Below are positions 8,462-16,745 of a DNA stretch of 64,000 nucleotides, piece by piece (position 1 is the stretch's first letter; every line of letters starts with the position of its first letter). The notes beneath the pieces were generated by a model. That model was not told the DNA's origin. It searched no databases and saw only the letters and a program-made list of their open reading frames with translations. Made by a program: the position numbers and the translations under genes. The stretch is from Leptothermofonsia sp049200465. Its GTDB lineage: Bacteria; Cyanobacteriota; Cyanobacteriia; Leptolyngbyales; Leptolyngbyaceae. The stretch lies in NCBI RefSeq assembly GCF_049200465.1, contig NZ_CP120836.1, positions 2,542,001 to 2,606,000 on the forward strand. Direction: 5' to 3'.

Positions 8462-8566
8462 GTATTGACGGTTACAAGTTCAGGTTTTTACTATTAGATT
8501 AAAATTAACAAGTGTAAAGATAAGTTACATATACTCATTTAGCTGCTCGTATCATTGGCATTCGGT
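8462..8566. promoter_or_regulatory. Divergent promoter region, cysteine desulfurase / psb32
   Basis: About 105 bp of AT-rich DNA between two divergent start codons. It contains several TTACA-like elements (GGTTACAAG, AGTTACATA) that resemble parts of light-response boxes, but spacing does not clearly fit a known operator. Precise promoters are not assigned. Confidence 0.4.
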
Positions 8567-9412
8567 ATGTCTATTCTCACTTTCTCCGCCAGTCACCTTT
8601 CCCGTCGATTCTGTGTTCGCAGGATCCTCACCTCCTTTGTCCTTGTGGTTTTACCATTACTGGTTTGGCTGATCCCATTTCCAGGTTCTGTCGCCTATGC
8701 TTATAACAACCCAGACCTGCTTCCTAAAACCCAAACACCCGTGATTGACCTGGCAAAGGCATTAACCAGTTCTCAGGAAGAAGACCTGGTAAAAAACCTG
8801 GAGAATTTTGAGAAGGAAACTGGGTGGAAACTGAGAGTTTTGACCCAGTTTGAGCGAACCCCTGGGGCGGCTGTGAAGGACTATTGGGGACTGGATGACC
8901 ACAGTGTTTTGCTGGTCGCAGATCCCCGCGGTGGAAATCTACTTAATTTCAGCGTTGGAAATGATCTCTATCCCCTGCTGCCCAGAACCTTTTGGATTGA
9001 GTTGCAAACCCGCTTCGGCAATCAGTTCTTTGTCAGGGATCATGGGGAAGATCAGTCCATTCTAGAAGCGTTGAACTCCATTCAAACCTGTCTACGTCAG
9101 GGGGGGTGCCAGGTGGTTCCTGGATTGCCGAGGGAGCAGTGGATTCTGACTCTGATTACCTCTATTGTAGGAGGGGTCGTTTGTGGTTTTGCTGCCCATC
9201 CCCGTAAGGCAGGAGAGGTAATTGCCTGGCAATGGGCTTTAATTTTTTCGCCCCTGTGGGGAATTCTCTTCATTGCATTCGGTATTGGTCCAGTGGTTTC
9301 TCGAACAACAGACTGGCTACCCTTATTCCGAAACTTTGCTGGGTTTTTCATTGGAGCACTGGTTGCCTATTTATCACCCATTGTGAACCGTCCTTCTGCC
9401 CCGGAAGCTTGA
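8567..9412 (+). CDS. psb32: TPM-domain protein, photosystem II repair protein Psb32-like
   Basis: Related to cyanobacterial Psb32 and plant TLP18.3, lumen-side proteins linked to repair of photodamaged photosystem II. From ATG 8567 the protein has 281 residues: an N-terminal signal/anchor (about 19-50, ending near VAYAY), a TPM domain (about 60-180, including VIDLAKALTSSQEEDL, WKLRVLTQ and LLVADPRGG), and a C-terminal pair of hydrophobic segments that should anchor it in the thylakoid membrane. A TTG at 8555 in the same frame is less likely to be the start. It is divergent from the desulfurase gene. The TPM assignment is strong; the Psb32 label rests on overall architecture. Confidence 0.82.
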   Translation: MSILTFSASHLSRRFCVRRILTSFVLVVLPLLVWLIPFPGSVAYAYNNPDLLPKTQTPVIDLAKALTSSQEEDLVKNLENFEKETGWKLRVLTQFERTPGAAVKDYWGLDDHSVLLVADPRGGNLLNFSVGNDLYPLLPRTFWIELQTRFGNQFFVRDHGEDQSILEALNSIQTCLRQGGCQVVPGLPREQWILTLITSIVGGVVCGFAAHPRKAGEVIAWQWALIFSPLWGILFIAFGIGPVVSRTTDWLPLFRNFAGFFIGALVAYLSPIVNRPSAPEA

Positions 9413-9466
9413 GGGTATTATTGATCGCATATTCTTTTGTTCGTGGGTGGCAGGAGTTAGTGGTGC

Positions 9467-9563
9467 TATAGCGATTCTTCTTGAAAATTGAACGGGGCGC
9501 AGGGGTTGAACCCCTATGTGGGGCTTCGCTCCCCTGGTTCATAAACTATTTGTGAGCGCTATA
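9467..9563 (-). repeat. Dispersed GC-core repeat, family C
   Basis: Ends TATAGCG and CGCTATA form a perfect 7-bp inverted pair. The interior has TTGAAAATTGAACGGGGCG, the CAGGGGTTGAACCCCT hairpin, GGGGCTTCGCTCCCC, and CATAAACTATTTGTGAGCG. It is the inverse of the copy at 48115-48225. Confidence 0.8.
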
Positions 9564-9606
9564 AGTAGTAGTTGAATAGGATAAAAGTTTCAATTCATAC
9601 AACCTC

Positions 9607-9727
9607 TAAGTAGCTCCACCCGATTAATTGTAGTAAGAAGAAGGAATGGGGGCTGCGCCCCCAGCAGGGGATTCCATCCTCTCCACTCCCGAATCTATCT
9701 TCAATTTAATTTTGTCCAGTTACTTAG
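9607..9727 (+). repeat. Dispersed GC-core repeat, family B
   Basis: Bounded by TAAGTAG and TTACTTAG. The core GGGGGCTGCGCCCCC is perfect while the second hairpin is degenerate. The right flank ATTTAATTTTGTCC matches other B copies. It lies 40 bp before cobH, so transcripts reading into cobH would carry it. Confidence 0.75.
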
Positions 9728-9766
9728 TTCTTACCTAGAATCAGCAACGCCCAGGGGTCAGGTGAG

Positions 9767-10393
9767 ATGGAATGGCACGCATCGGATGCTCAAAGTCTGG
9801 CGATTATTGATCGGGAGATTGGGGATCATGTCTTTTCTCCGGCTGAATATGAAATTGTTCGTCGGGTCATTTACTCTACAGCTGACTTTGAGTACAAATC
9901 CCTGATTCGCTTCTCGGAATTGGCGCTTCAATCTGGTGCAGCTGCCCTGGCAGCCCGCGGTACGATTGTGGTCGATGTGCCAATGGTTCAGGTTGGAATT
10001 ACTACCAATATTCAAAATACTTTTGCAAACCCAGTTTATTGCAGTATGGATGCGCTGACCCGTCCCCAAAAGGAGAAAACGCGGGCAGCCTGGGGCATTG
10101 AAACTCTGGCACGGCGCTACCCTGAGGGAATTTTCGTAATTGGGCAAGCACAGACTGCCCTTACCTCTCTGGTGGAATTGATTGAGGCAGAGGAGATTCG
10201 ACCTGCTCTTGTGATTGGAACGCCTTCTGGTTTTGTTGATGTGGAGGTTGCCAAAGAACGATTGGCCGATTCACTGGTGCCCCACATTCGAATTGAGGGA
10301 CGTAAGGGAAGTGCTGTGGTAGCAGCCGCGATTGTGAATGGTCTGGTAGATCTGGCGTGGCAGGCCTATGGTCGAGAACGGAATGGCTTGTGA
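9767..10393 (+). CDS. cobH: Precorrin-8X methylmutase
   Basis: Moves the C11 methyl group of precorrin-8X (or its cobalt form) to C12, giving hydrogenobyrinate or cobyrinate in cobalamin synthesis. At 208 aa it has the family size; recognisable segments include IVVDVPMVQVGI, ANPVYCSMD, FVIGQAQTALTSLVEL, VIGTPSGFVDVEVAKE and EGRKGSAVVAAAIVNGL. The ATG at 9767 follows GTGAGATG. One oddity is VIYSTADFEY, where many family members carry His at the Tyr position. It stands alone here, without other cob genes. The convergent Spy-like gene begins immediately at the shared 3' end with no gap. Confidence 0.93.
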   Translation: MEWHASDAQSLAIIDREIGDHVFSPAEYEIVRRVIYSTADFEYKSLIRFSELALQSGAAALAARGTIVVDVPMVQVGITTNIQNTFANPVYCSMDALTRPQKEKTRAAWGIETLARRYPEGIFVIGQAQTALTSLVELIEAEEIRPALVIGTPSGFVDVEVAKERLADSLVPHIRIEGRKGSAVVAAAIVNGLVDLAWQAYGRERNGL

Positions 10394-10867
10394 CTATTCT
10401 ATCCGGTCTTTAAACCGCTCCCGGAATCCTTCTCGCTTCTGCCTCATATGCTCAACAAACTTCTTTCGTTGCTCGAAATTCAACACTTCTCGAGTTTCTA
10501 GCAAGCTATTAAAACGAGTGTCTGCAAACCGCTGTTTCAGCGTTCTCACTTCGTTGTATTTCTGCCGAATCTGATCCACGGGAGTATCTCCTGCTAGCAT
10601 CGCTCGGAGTTCTTTTTGAGCCTGCTGCACTGCCTGTCGTTGTTGAGTAAAGTCGTTCTTGTAGCGGCTGCGGATAGCTTCAATCTTTTGAAACTGGGCT
10701 GGTGTGAGGTTCAAGTCTTTGAGCCAGTTTCCTTTTGACCGTTCTTTGGATTCTCGTGAAACCTGCGCAATCTGGTTAGAGAATAAGGCCCCTGGCCTGG
10801 AGATTGCGATCGCACCTCCTAGAATGACAACAGTAGCCGCGATCGCAGCAATCCGACGGGGGAACAT
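10394..10867 (-). CDS. Spy/CpxP-like periplasmic LTxxQ protein
   Basis: From ATG 10867, which has AGGAGG at the right distance, this is a 157-residue exported protein: a basic start (FPRR), one hydrophobic segment (about 5-25), then long charged helices. LNLTPAQFQKIEAI near residue 52 matches the LTxxQ motif of Spy, CpxP and ZraP, periplasmic chaperone-like stress sensors. It is the last gene of a three-gene operon; the anti-sigma gene ends 5 bp before it. By analogy with CnrX-type systems it may act as a periplasmic sensor or modulator of the anti-sigma/sigma pair (inference). The open frame extends upstream to 10933 but has no better start. Confidence 0.8.
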   Translation of the reverse strand: MFPRRIAAIAATVVILGGAIAISRPGALFSNQIAQVSRESKERSKGNWLKDLNLTPAQFQKIEAIRSRYKNDFTQQRQAVQQAQKELRAMLAGDTPVDQIRQKYNEVRTLKQRFADTRFNSLLETREVLNFEQRKKFVEHMRQKREGFRERFKDRIE

Positions 10868-10871
10868 GGGT

Positions 10872-11306
10872 CTACCTCCTATCAGGCAGTGGGAAATCAA
10901 AAATGGGGGATGGAGAGTCAGAGGAATTGGCAACTAAGTGAGTCTGAGATTGCTGGCTTCTCAAAATGGGCCATTCGTCTTCAGTGTCATCATTCACTGA
11001 GGCTTCCCAGGTGGTTTCAATAAATGCTTCCAGTGCTTCCAATTGGGCAGGACTGGGTCTGGAAGGAACAATTGTACGATAGCCGCCAAGCAACCCCGCA
11101 ATGAGGCTGGCTGCGATCGCGGTGGGTAGCCAGGGCGATCGATACCATCGCCGCCGCTGAACCTGACGGTGCCCCGAATGCTCAATCGCATGCAGGATTC
11201 GCTCCTCTAAATCAGGCGGGGCAGCGGGCGGTTGGGGGCGATGCTGTTGCAAAAAGTTGATCAGATCCCGGTCATCCTTGGGAGATGGGGTTGGGGGCTG
11301 AGTCAT
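10872..11306 (-). CDS. Putative membrane anti-sigma factor
   Basis: 144 residues: a soluble N-terminal part (1-55) with helical DLINFLQQHR and PPDLEERILHAIE segments, a basic RRRWYR patch, a single membrane helix (about 57-77), and a short outer tail. This is the layout of ECF anti-sigma factors, which hold the sigma factor at the membrane from the cytoplasmic side. It overlaps the sigma gene by 4 bp (ATGA), so the two are translationally coupled. No zinc-binding HxxxCxxC motif is present, so it is not a ZAS-type anti-sigma factor. Function is inferred from topology and position. Confidence 0.78.
   Translation of the reverse strand: MTQPPTPSPKDDRDLINFLQQHRPQPPAAPPDLEERILHAIEHSGHRQVQRRRWYRSPWLPTAIAASLIAGLLGGYRTIVPSRPSPAQLEALEAFIETTWEASVNDDTEDEWPILRSQQSQTHLVANSSDSPSPIFDFPLPDRR
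10875..10880 (-). promoter_or_regulatory. Ribosome binding site deciding the Spy-like start
   Basis: AGGAGG on the minus strand, 7 bp before ATG 10867 and overlapping the end of the anti-sigma gene. It supports this start over the longer frame. Confidence 0.7.
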
Positions 11307-11902
11307 AGTTGAACTCCTTCCTTCTGAAGAAACTGGCGCATCGCAGCACGGGCATGAAACAGACGAGATTTCACGGTTCCCACCGGTATTCCCAGGATTT
11401 CAGCAACCTCCTTCTGCGGAATTTCCTCTAGATCATGCAAAACCAGAATTGTGCGGTGGTCAAAGCTGAGTTGAGCTAATCCCCGTTGCACCAGCTCCTG
11501 ATAGTGCAGATGGATCACATCCGGAGCATCCTGTTGGGTTGTGGTGTGTTGGATGATCACCTGCAACCGGGTACGATTCTGGGCTAGAGCCTGGCGGTGA
11601 TAAGATGCCACATTCCAGGCAATTCGGTAAAGCCAGGTAGAAAACTGGGCCGACTGCCGGAACTTAGGCAAACCCTTCCAGGCGCGCAGGAACACTTCCT
11701 GTACCACATCATCCAACACCGAGGCATCACAAAGCTGATAGAGAATTGACCTTACCCACTTTTGATGGCGACGGTAGAGCAACCGAAAGCTCTGCGCGTC
11801 TCCCCGGAGACACTGCTGAACCAGGTCATGATCCGATTCCTTGATAGGGATCTGCCGATTTTGCTCTGGGGGATCCTGCGATTCAATCGCCACTGATAAC
11901 AC
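11303..11902 (-). CDS. ECF-type RNA polymerase sigma factor
   Basis: 199 residues, GTG start at 11902 (a second GTG lies 9 bp inside). Region 2 is clear (about 45-105): LYRRHQKWV, LDDVVQEVFLRAWKGL and FSTWLYRIAWNVA. Region 4 (about 140-195) has the helix-turn-helix QKEVAEILGIPVGTVKSRLFHARAAMR. Region 3 is missing, as expected for ECF sigma factors. It should direct RNA polymerase to extracytoplasmic stress promoters and be restrained by the downstream anti-sigma. The group resembles cyanobacterial SigG/SigH-type factors, but I cannot separate these by eye. The 435-bp gap upstream should hold the operon promoter, possibly autoregulated. Confidence 0.93.
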   Translation of the reverse strand: MLSVAIESQDPPEQNRQIPIKESDHDLVQQCLRGDAQSFRLLYRRHQKWVRSILYQLCDASVLDDVVQEVFLRAWKGLPKFRQSAQFSTWLYRIAWNVASYHRQALAQNRTRLQVIIQHTTTQQDAPDVIHLHYQELVQRGLAQLSFDHRTILVLHDLEEIPQKEVAEILGIPVGTVKSRLFHARAAMRQFLQKEGVQL

Positions 11903-12337
11903 CTGAGAAATTCACTCCATTCATTTTGATGCCTCTCTGTGTATGTAAGAGAGGAAAAAGTAAGAAAAGGTTCAAAAAGGGGAACGGTAGGAGGCAGGAG
12001 CCAGAAAACTCAGAACTTTCCCACCTCACCCCCAATTCGTTATGTAATATTACGAGGGCTCTGCTCTTTTTTTTTAGATTTCTGTAAAGTGGATTCGGTA
12101 TTTGCGATGCTTCTGTAAAGTGCATTTCAGTTTTAGGGAGCATCATCCAAAATGGACACAGTAATTTAACTGAGGCCGTATTAATAACTTTGCTATTTAC
12201 ATAAATGGTTGGTTACCTAAAGGTAGCTGTGGAAGCTGGGTTCTATCTCCTACACTACGTAAGTCGGGTGTATACGGCAGACAACCAGTGTGATTGATGG
12301 TTTTAGAATGTCCATTTACCGAACTGGTTAGAGTGTT
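11903..12337. other. Long intergenic region between the sigma operon and the STAS-transferase gene
   Basis: 435 bp with divergent genes on each side, so both promoters must lie here. A T-run at 12068-12076 and AT-rich patches around 12180-12210 are visible. No repeat family member and no convincing RNA structure was found. Confidence 0.5.
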
Positions 12338-13342
12338 GTGACTAAATTTGAAGAAATGAGTAATCAAGCAATACTCCTAGCCCATGAGTGCTTGATTCCT
12401 TTGCCTGCCTCCTTCACCGTAGTTCAGGCAGTTGGCTTCAAACAAGAGTTTCAAAAAACCTGTGAGGATAACCCTGACCTAACCACATTTGTATTTGACT
12501 TCAGTAAGACTAACTTCATGGACAGCAGCGGTATTGGAGCGTTAGTTGGCTGCTGGAAGATTGCTCAAAAACGTGGTGTCAGGCTGGTTCTGCGCAATGT
12601 TTCTCCCCAGGCAATGTCAATCCTGTCGCTGGCAGATCTGGGACGGCTATTTGAAATTGAACAAAAAGGACAAAAACCGAAGCGATCGCGCCAGTCCAAG
12701 TCGCCTCCTTTACAGGAATTACCGTTTGTTACCCATCCTTCCGTGAAATCTCGGACCAAGCGCTTGATTGATATTGTAGGGGCATTGGTTGGGTTGACGA
12801 TTACTGCAGTTCTGTTTGTGCCAATCGTCATTGCCATCAAGCTAGATAGCCCTGGACCTATTTTTTTTTGGCAGGAGCGCTGTTCCTGGATGGGCAGGCG
12901 ATTTCGGATGTGGAAGTTTCGCTCGATGGTGACGGATGCAGAAAAACTAAAGCATCTGGTTGAAAATCAAGCCTGTGGAGCGATTTTTAAGAACGCGAAT
13001 GACCCCCGGATTACCCGGGTTGGACGGTTTCTCCGGCGTACTAGCCTGGATGAGTTGCCCCAGTTCTGGAATGTGCTGAAGGGTGAAATGAGTCTCGTGG
13101 GAACTCGCCCCCCCACACCTGATGAGGTGGAGCGCTATGAGATTCCCCAATGGCAACGGCTGGACATTAAACCCGGCATGACTGGAGAGTGGCAGGTCAA
13201 TGGGCGATCGTCTGTCAAAAACTTTGAGGATGTTGTGCGCCTGGATCTGAAATACCAGGAAAACTGGAGTCTAATATATGACTTGCAGTTGATCCTGAAG
13301 ACGATTGGAGTAATTTTCAATCGAAATGCAGGAGCGATGTAG
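12338..13342 (+). CDS. STAS domain fused to a polyprenyl-phosphate sugar-phosphate transferase
   Basis: A 334-residue two-part protein. Residues 1-115 are a STAS (anti-anti-sigma-like) domain with the conserved phosphorylatable Ser in MDSSGIGALVG. Residues 140-334 are a bacterial sugar transferase domain: one hydrophobic helix (about 150-170), DSPGPIFFWQER, FRMWKFRSM, RITRVGRFLRRTSLDELPQ, MSLVGTRPP and KPGMTGEWQVNGRS. Such enzymes load the first sugar phosphate onto undecaprenyl phosphate for exopolysaccharide or O-antigen. The fusion suggests that polymer synthesis is gated by a Ser/Thr phosphorylation switch (inference). The start is GTG 12338, with ATG 12356 an alternative. The 3' end overlaps the convergent hydrolase gene by 26 bp. 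Confidence 0.92.
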   Translation: MTKFEEMSNQAILLAHECLIPLPASFTVVQAVGFKQEFQKTCEDNPDLTTFVFDFSKTNFMDSSGIGALVGCWKIAQKRGVRLVLRNVSPQAMSILSLADLGRLFEIEQKGQKPKRSRQSKSPPLQELPFVTHPSVKSRTKRLIDIVGALVGLTITAVLFVPIVIAIKLDSPGPIFFWQERCSWMGRRFRMWKFRSMVTDAEKLKHLVENQACGAIFKNANDPRITRVGRFLRRTSLDELPQFWNVLKGEMSLVGTRPPTPDEVERYEIPQWQRLDIKPGMTGEWQVNGRSSVKNFEDVVRLDLKYQENWSLIYDLQLILKTIGVIFNRNAGAM

Positions 13343-14237
13343 TGGGTGCGTTAAACAACTCCTCCAGCCACTCCAGAATAAGGGGATTGACGATTTCTGG
13401 GCGATCGTCATGGGGGCAATGTCCTGTATTTGGTATGGCAACTACCTTAACTGGCTGAGATTCCACCAACTGTTCGTAGATTTTTGCTCCAGCAACAGGT
13501 GTCCAAGGGTCAGCATCACCCCAGAGGACCAGTAGTGGAACCTTTACTTTAGGTAGTAGCTCTGCCGGGCTGGGACCAGGGGGAGCTGTGAGCACAGATG
13601 CAAACACTTTTTGCGCGCCTTCATCACAGGAAGGGGCATAGAGCATATCGACCAGTTCATCTGTGATAGCTTCCTGGTTGCGATAAACCTGAGCAAGCGT
13701 GCGGCGAATACGATGCTTCTGACGAATCTGGTTGAAAACAAGTGGACCGAACCAAGGTGACTTCACTAAATAGGTAAAGGCTGCCATGATTAACCGGAGG
13801 GGTATATTCAATTCATTTGGACGGTGACTCATTCCTCCGGCACTGTTAAGCAGCACGCCACCTTCAGCCGTTTCTGGATGGTTTGCCAGCATGATTAAAC
13901 ATAGCAAGCCTCCAATTGAATTACCCACAAAGACAGTTGGCTCGTTGATATGAGCTTTCCAGAAATCAAACAATAGTTCTTCCCAAAGGTCGAGGGTGTA
14001 ATCGATGGCTGGTTTATCGGAACCCCCAAAACCCAGCAGGTCGATCGCAAATACTCGATACCCTCCTGCTGCCAGAACTGGAATATTCTTACGCCAATGA
14101 CCCAACGATGCACCGAATCCATGCACCATTAGCAAGGGTTTTCCTGTACCAATGACGGTGTATTGAATGGAGTGGCCCTTCCAGCTCCAAGTGAATTTTT
14201 CGAGTACGGACGCAGGTTGAGTAAGTAGTACTGTCAC
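13317..14237 (-). CDS. Alpha/beta-fold hydrolase
   Basis: 306 residues with the full alpha/beta hydrolase pattern: oxyanion motif MVHGFGASLGHW (about residue 38), DLLGFGGSDKP, nucleophile elbow GNSIGG (Ser about 106), the acid in LWGDADPW (about 240), and catalytic His in NTGHCPHDD (about 270). Similar cyanobacterial proteins are annotated as hydrolases of unknown substrate, some near pheophytinase. No signal peptide, so probably cytosolic or thylakoid-associated. It converges with and overlaps the STAS-transferase gene. Substrate unknown. Confidence 0.9.
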   Translation of the reverse strand: MTVLLTQPASVLEKFTWSWKGHSIQYTVIGTGKPLLMVHGFGASLGHWRKNIPVLAAGGYRVFAIDLLGFGGSDKPAIDYTLDLWEELLFDFWKAHINEPTVFVGNSIGGLLCLIMLANHPETAEGGVLLNSAGGMSHRPNELNIPLRLIMAAFTYLVKSPWFGPLVFNQIRQKHRIRRTLAQVYRNQEAITDELVDMLYAPSCDEGAQKVFASVLTAPPGPSPAELLPKVKVPLLVLWGDADPWTPVAGAKIYEQLVESQPVKVVAIPNTGHCPHDDRPEIVNPLILEWLEELFNAPTTSLLHFD

Positions 14238-14475
14238 GGGAATTATGAAGAAATCTAAACATTCTTATCATAATATTTTCCTTGAAATCGTTCATCTTTT
14301 CGGGGGTGAAATGTTGGATGAATCCTCGAAGCTGTTGCTATAGCAATTTGCATATGAGTGAAATCATGCCTCTTAACCAGTGTGGAGTGTACTTTACTAT
14401 CAAGATAAAACCGAGGTATAAAATCAGGTCCATTGTTGAGATGTTATTAAGGCAACGATAGAAACGGAAACGGTT

Positions 14476-15015
14476 TTGGTGGAATTCTCTCCCTGGAAGC
14501 ATCCAGCAATCATTGAGCACAATCAACGCCTGATACAGAGTTTTATTCGTTGGACAGGGCGATCGCTTCTGCCATTGGAAGATACCCCCGAAGAAATAGC
14601 CCATGCCTTGTTTGAAGCTCCATTTGTCGTGGTTTCCCATGGGACTGAGGCGGACCCCATCCTTAACTATGGCAATCGCAAAGCATTGCAGCTCTGGGAA
14701 ATGGACTGGGATCAGTTTACTCAAACTCCTTCTCGCTTAACGGCTGAACCAATGGCCCAGCCGGATCGCGATCGCCTGCTCACACGGGCCAAAGCCAGCG
14801 GATACATTGACGACTACCAGGGCATTCGCATCTCCAGCACGGGGCGTCGGTTTTTGATCCAGAACGTGGTGCTCTGGAATGTCATTGATGAGCAGAATCA
14901 TCCCTGTGGGCAGGCGGCAACTTTTTGTAAATGGGAATGGCTGCCATCCAACATGGACCAGCAGGAGTTAGAGGGCAAAAGTCAGGATCCAGAAGGGGAA
15001 AGGGTGGGGGAGTGA
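14476..15015 (+). CDS. MEKHLA-domain protein
   Basis: 179 residues; the start is TTG 14476 or GTG 14479. The PAS-like MEKHLA fold is recognised from FEAPFVVVSHGTEADPILNY, GNRKALQLWEMDWDQF, PSRLTAEPMAQPDR and GYIDDYQGIRISSTGRRF. In plants MEKHLA occurs at the end of HD-ZIP III regulators; the free-standing bacterial form is of unknown function, possibly a small-molecule or redox sensor (inference). The last 15 residues (GKSQDPEGERVGE) are translated heptamer-repeat DNA, so the original C terminus was probably shorter. It stands alone between a divergent hydrolase and a convergent FecR gene. Confidence 0.82.
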   Translation: MVEFSPWKHPAIIEHNQRLIQSFIRWTGRSLLPLEDTPEEIAHALFEAPFVVVSHGTEADPILNYGNRKALQLWEMDWDQFTQTPSRLTAEPMAQPDRDRLLTRAKASGYIDDYQGIRISSTGRRFLIQNVVLWNVIDEQNHPCGQAATFCKWEWLPSNMDQQELEGKSQDPEGERVGE

Positions 15016-15060
15016 TGGAGTAACGGAGTGGATGGGTGAGGCCAAAACTGAGAGCTGATA

Positions 15061-16236
15061 TTACCTGCCTCCTGGCGTTGTACCTGCAAGACCAGGAGCA
15101 GTTTTGGTTAGTCCTGGTGGGCCGTTACCTTCCCGTCCAGGGGCATTGCCCGAAAGTCCCGGAGCTGTTCCGGTTAGTCCTGGTGGGCCGTTACCTCCCG
15201 GTCTAGGGGCATTGCCCGAAAGTCCCGGAACTGTTCCGGTTAGTCCCGGTGGGCCGTCACCTTCCCGTCCGGCGGTGTTGCCTGAAAGCCCTGGACTTAT
15301 GCTCGTCTGTCTAGGAGGAATTGCAACAGATGGTGGAAAGATTGAAGGTCTAGAAACTGTCGCAGGCTGCAAGACGGTAAGGTCTGCCGGGTTGGGTGGT
15401 GAGGACACTGGCGAATTTGTGAGGGATGGGACAGAGGTTGTCTCTGTAGCTGAACCAGCGGTTCCATCTGCTCCTCTCAAGAATGCAGGATTCTGAAGTG
15501 CATTAGAGTTTGAAATGGGTTCCTGAGCGTTAACAGCGGCGACCGTTTCTTCTTGAAACAGGGCGACTGCCGGATCGGTTGGCTCTACCGGCTCCTGCCG
15601 TGATAGGTTCAACCCCTTCACTAAATCACTGGTTTCGTAAAATGTCCGGAGGTCAAAATGATAAACGCGCTCAATTCGATTTTGGATAATGATAACCATT
15701 TGCCCCGCGGCCAGGGGTTGAACCTGGGTGCAATCGCGATTGTTGACCTCAATTCCGCTATTAGTCAGCGCCCCAACCAGCGTGGTATCGGTTTCAGGCA
15801 CATAGCGGACGAATAGAGCAGAGCCACGAATTCCAGCGATCGCATTGGGAGTTTGTAACTGCGTTCGCCCCCGACCCGGTGGAATTAGCAACAGTACCGT
15901 ACCCGTATTCAACCGAAAGGTGCGGGTATTGGGTAAGAACTGAAACAATGCCTGCTCTCCTACCCTTGCCAGAGAACCATCATTAAATCGCAGCTCTGCC
16001 AGGGACAACCGGGCTGTAGACAAGGCATCACCGGGAGTCAATGCATCTTGAACTCTAGCAGGGCGAGGGGTCTGGTTCCGCAGTAACAGCCGAACTGTGT
16101 TGCGTATGGATTGGACAACTGCCCGCGTTAGAGGGGTTTCGGCATTAACTGCACCCGGAAACAAAAACGCTCCTCCCCCCCACATTGTTGCAGCCAGCAA
16201 AAACACCAGTCTATGCTGTAGGAGTTTTTCAAACAT
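15061..16236 (-). CDS. FecR-domain exported protein with Gly/Pro-rich repeat tail
   Basis: 391 residues. A signal peptide (about 1-32, ending VNAE) is followed by a FecR domain (about 40-175): LTPGDALSTARLSLAELRFNDGS, LNTGTVLLLIPPGRG and TPNAIAGIRGSALFVRY, typical of cyanobacterial cell-surface FecR proteins that lack an iron-uptake partner. A Ser/Thr/Pro-rich linker (about 220-310) leads to three 22-residue repeats of the type PGLSGN..GREG-GPPGLTGT over the last 75 residues, rather like a collagen-style tail. No sigma factor or TonB gene is adjacent, so classical FecR signalling is unlikely; a surface or matrix role is more plausible (inference). Confidence 0.85.
   Translation of the reverse strand: MFEKLLQHRLVFLLAATMWGGGAFLFPGAVNAETPLTRAVVQSIRNTVRLLLRNQTPRPARVQDALTPGDALSTARLSLAELRFNDGSLARVGEQALFQFLPNTRTFRLNTGTVLLLIPPGRGRTQLQTPNAIAGIRGSALFVRYVPETDTTLVGALTNSGIEVNNRDCTQVQPLAAGQMVIIIQNRIERVYHFDLRTFYETSDLVKGLNLSRQEPVEPTDPAVALFQEETVAAVNAQEPISNSNALQNPAFLRGADGTAGSATETTSVPSLTNSPVSSPPNPADLTVLQPATVSRPSIFPPSVAIPPRQTSISPGLSGNTAGREGDGPPGLTGTVPGLSGNAPRPGGNGPPGLTGTAPGLSGNAPGREGNGPPGLTKTAPGLAGTTPGGR
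15066..15290 (-). repeat. 66-bp coding tandem repeat, about three units
   Basis: In-frame 66-bp units in the 3' end of the FecR gene encode 22-residue Gly/Pro-rich repeats. Units are near-identical, differing at a few bases, which suggests recent expansion. Confidence 0.85.
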
Positions 16237-16597
16237 TTAAGCAACCTCAGCTAACCGGGTTATATCTCCCGCTGGAGTTCCCAATGCCCATCTCTAGAGA
16301 CGTAAGAACCAAACTACCGTGCGGGCAGGTTTGTTTGGATCTGAGCAACCAGATCGGAGCAACCAATCCAAACTCATCAACAGAGAGAGCAAAATAATAC
16401 TGGTAGAGCACTCCTTTTTCCCGCCGCTTCCAGAAAATTTACCTTTTGATGCGGGTTTTGATCCGGGTTTATCTTACTGGCTTACAACCAGCAAGGGTAG
16501 TATCGGGAGGCAAAGGCGCAAACAATCTTTGTAACCGATCCGTTTTCGTTGACCAGCGTAGATAAACAAACGAGCTACCAAACTCTATCCAGAGAAG

Positions 16598-16716
16598 TAA
16601 GTAGGTAGTCATAATTAATGGGTAAAGGAGGGAGTGGGGGCTGCGCCCCCAAGGCAAAGGGTTTCACCCCCTCCACCCCCGAAATTACCCTTAATTTAAT
16701 TGCACCTCGCTACTTA
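16598..16716 (+). repeat. Dispersed GC-core repeat, family B
   Basis: TAAGTAG...CTACTTA ends, AGTCATAATTAAT on the left, GGGGGCTGCGCCCCC hairpin, GGGTTTCACCCCC hairpin, and CCCGAAATTACCCTTAATT on the right. It lies 30 bp before the deacetylase gene. The rest of the 16237-16745 gap shows no gene. Confidence 0.85.
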
Positions 16717-16745
16717 GCTGTAGGCAATTCAATCTTAGCAATTTA

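Noticed and set aside
8462..8566. RpaB-type HLR1 light-response element upstream of psb32
   Set aside because: Single TTACA-like pieces are present, but no two hexamers are correctly spaced.
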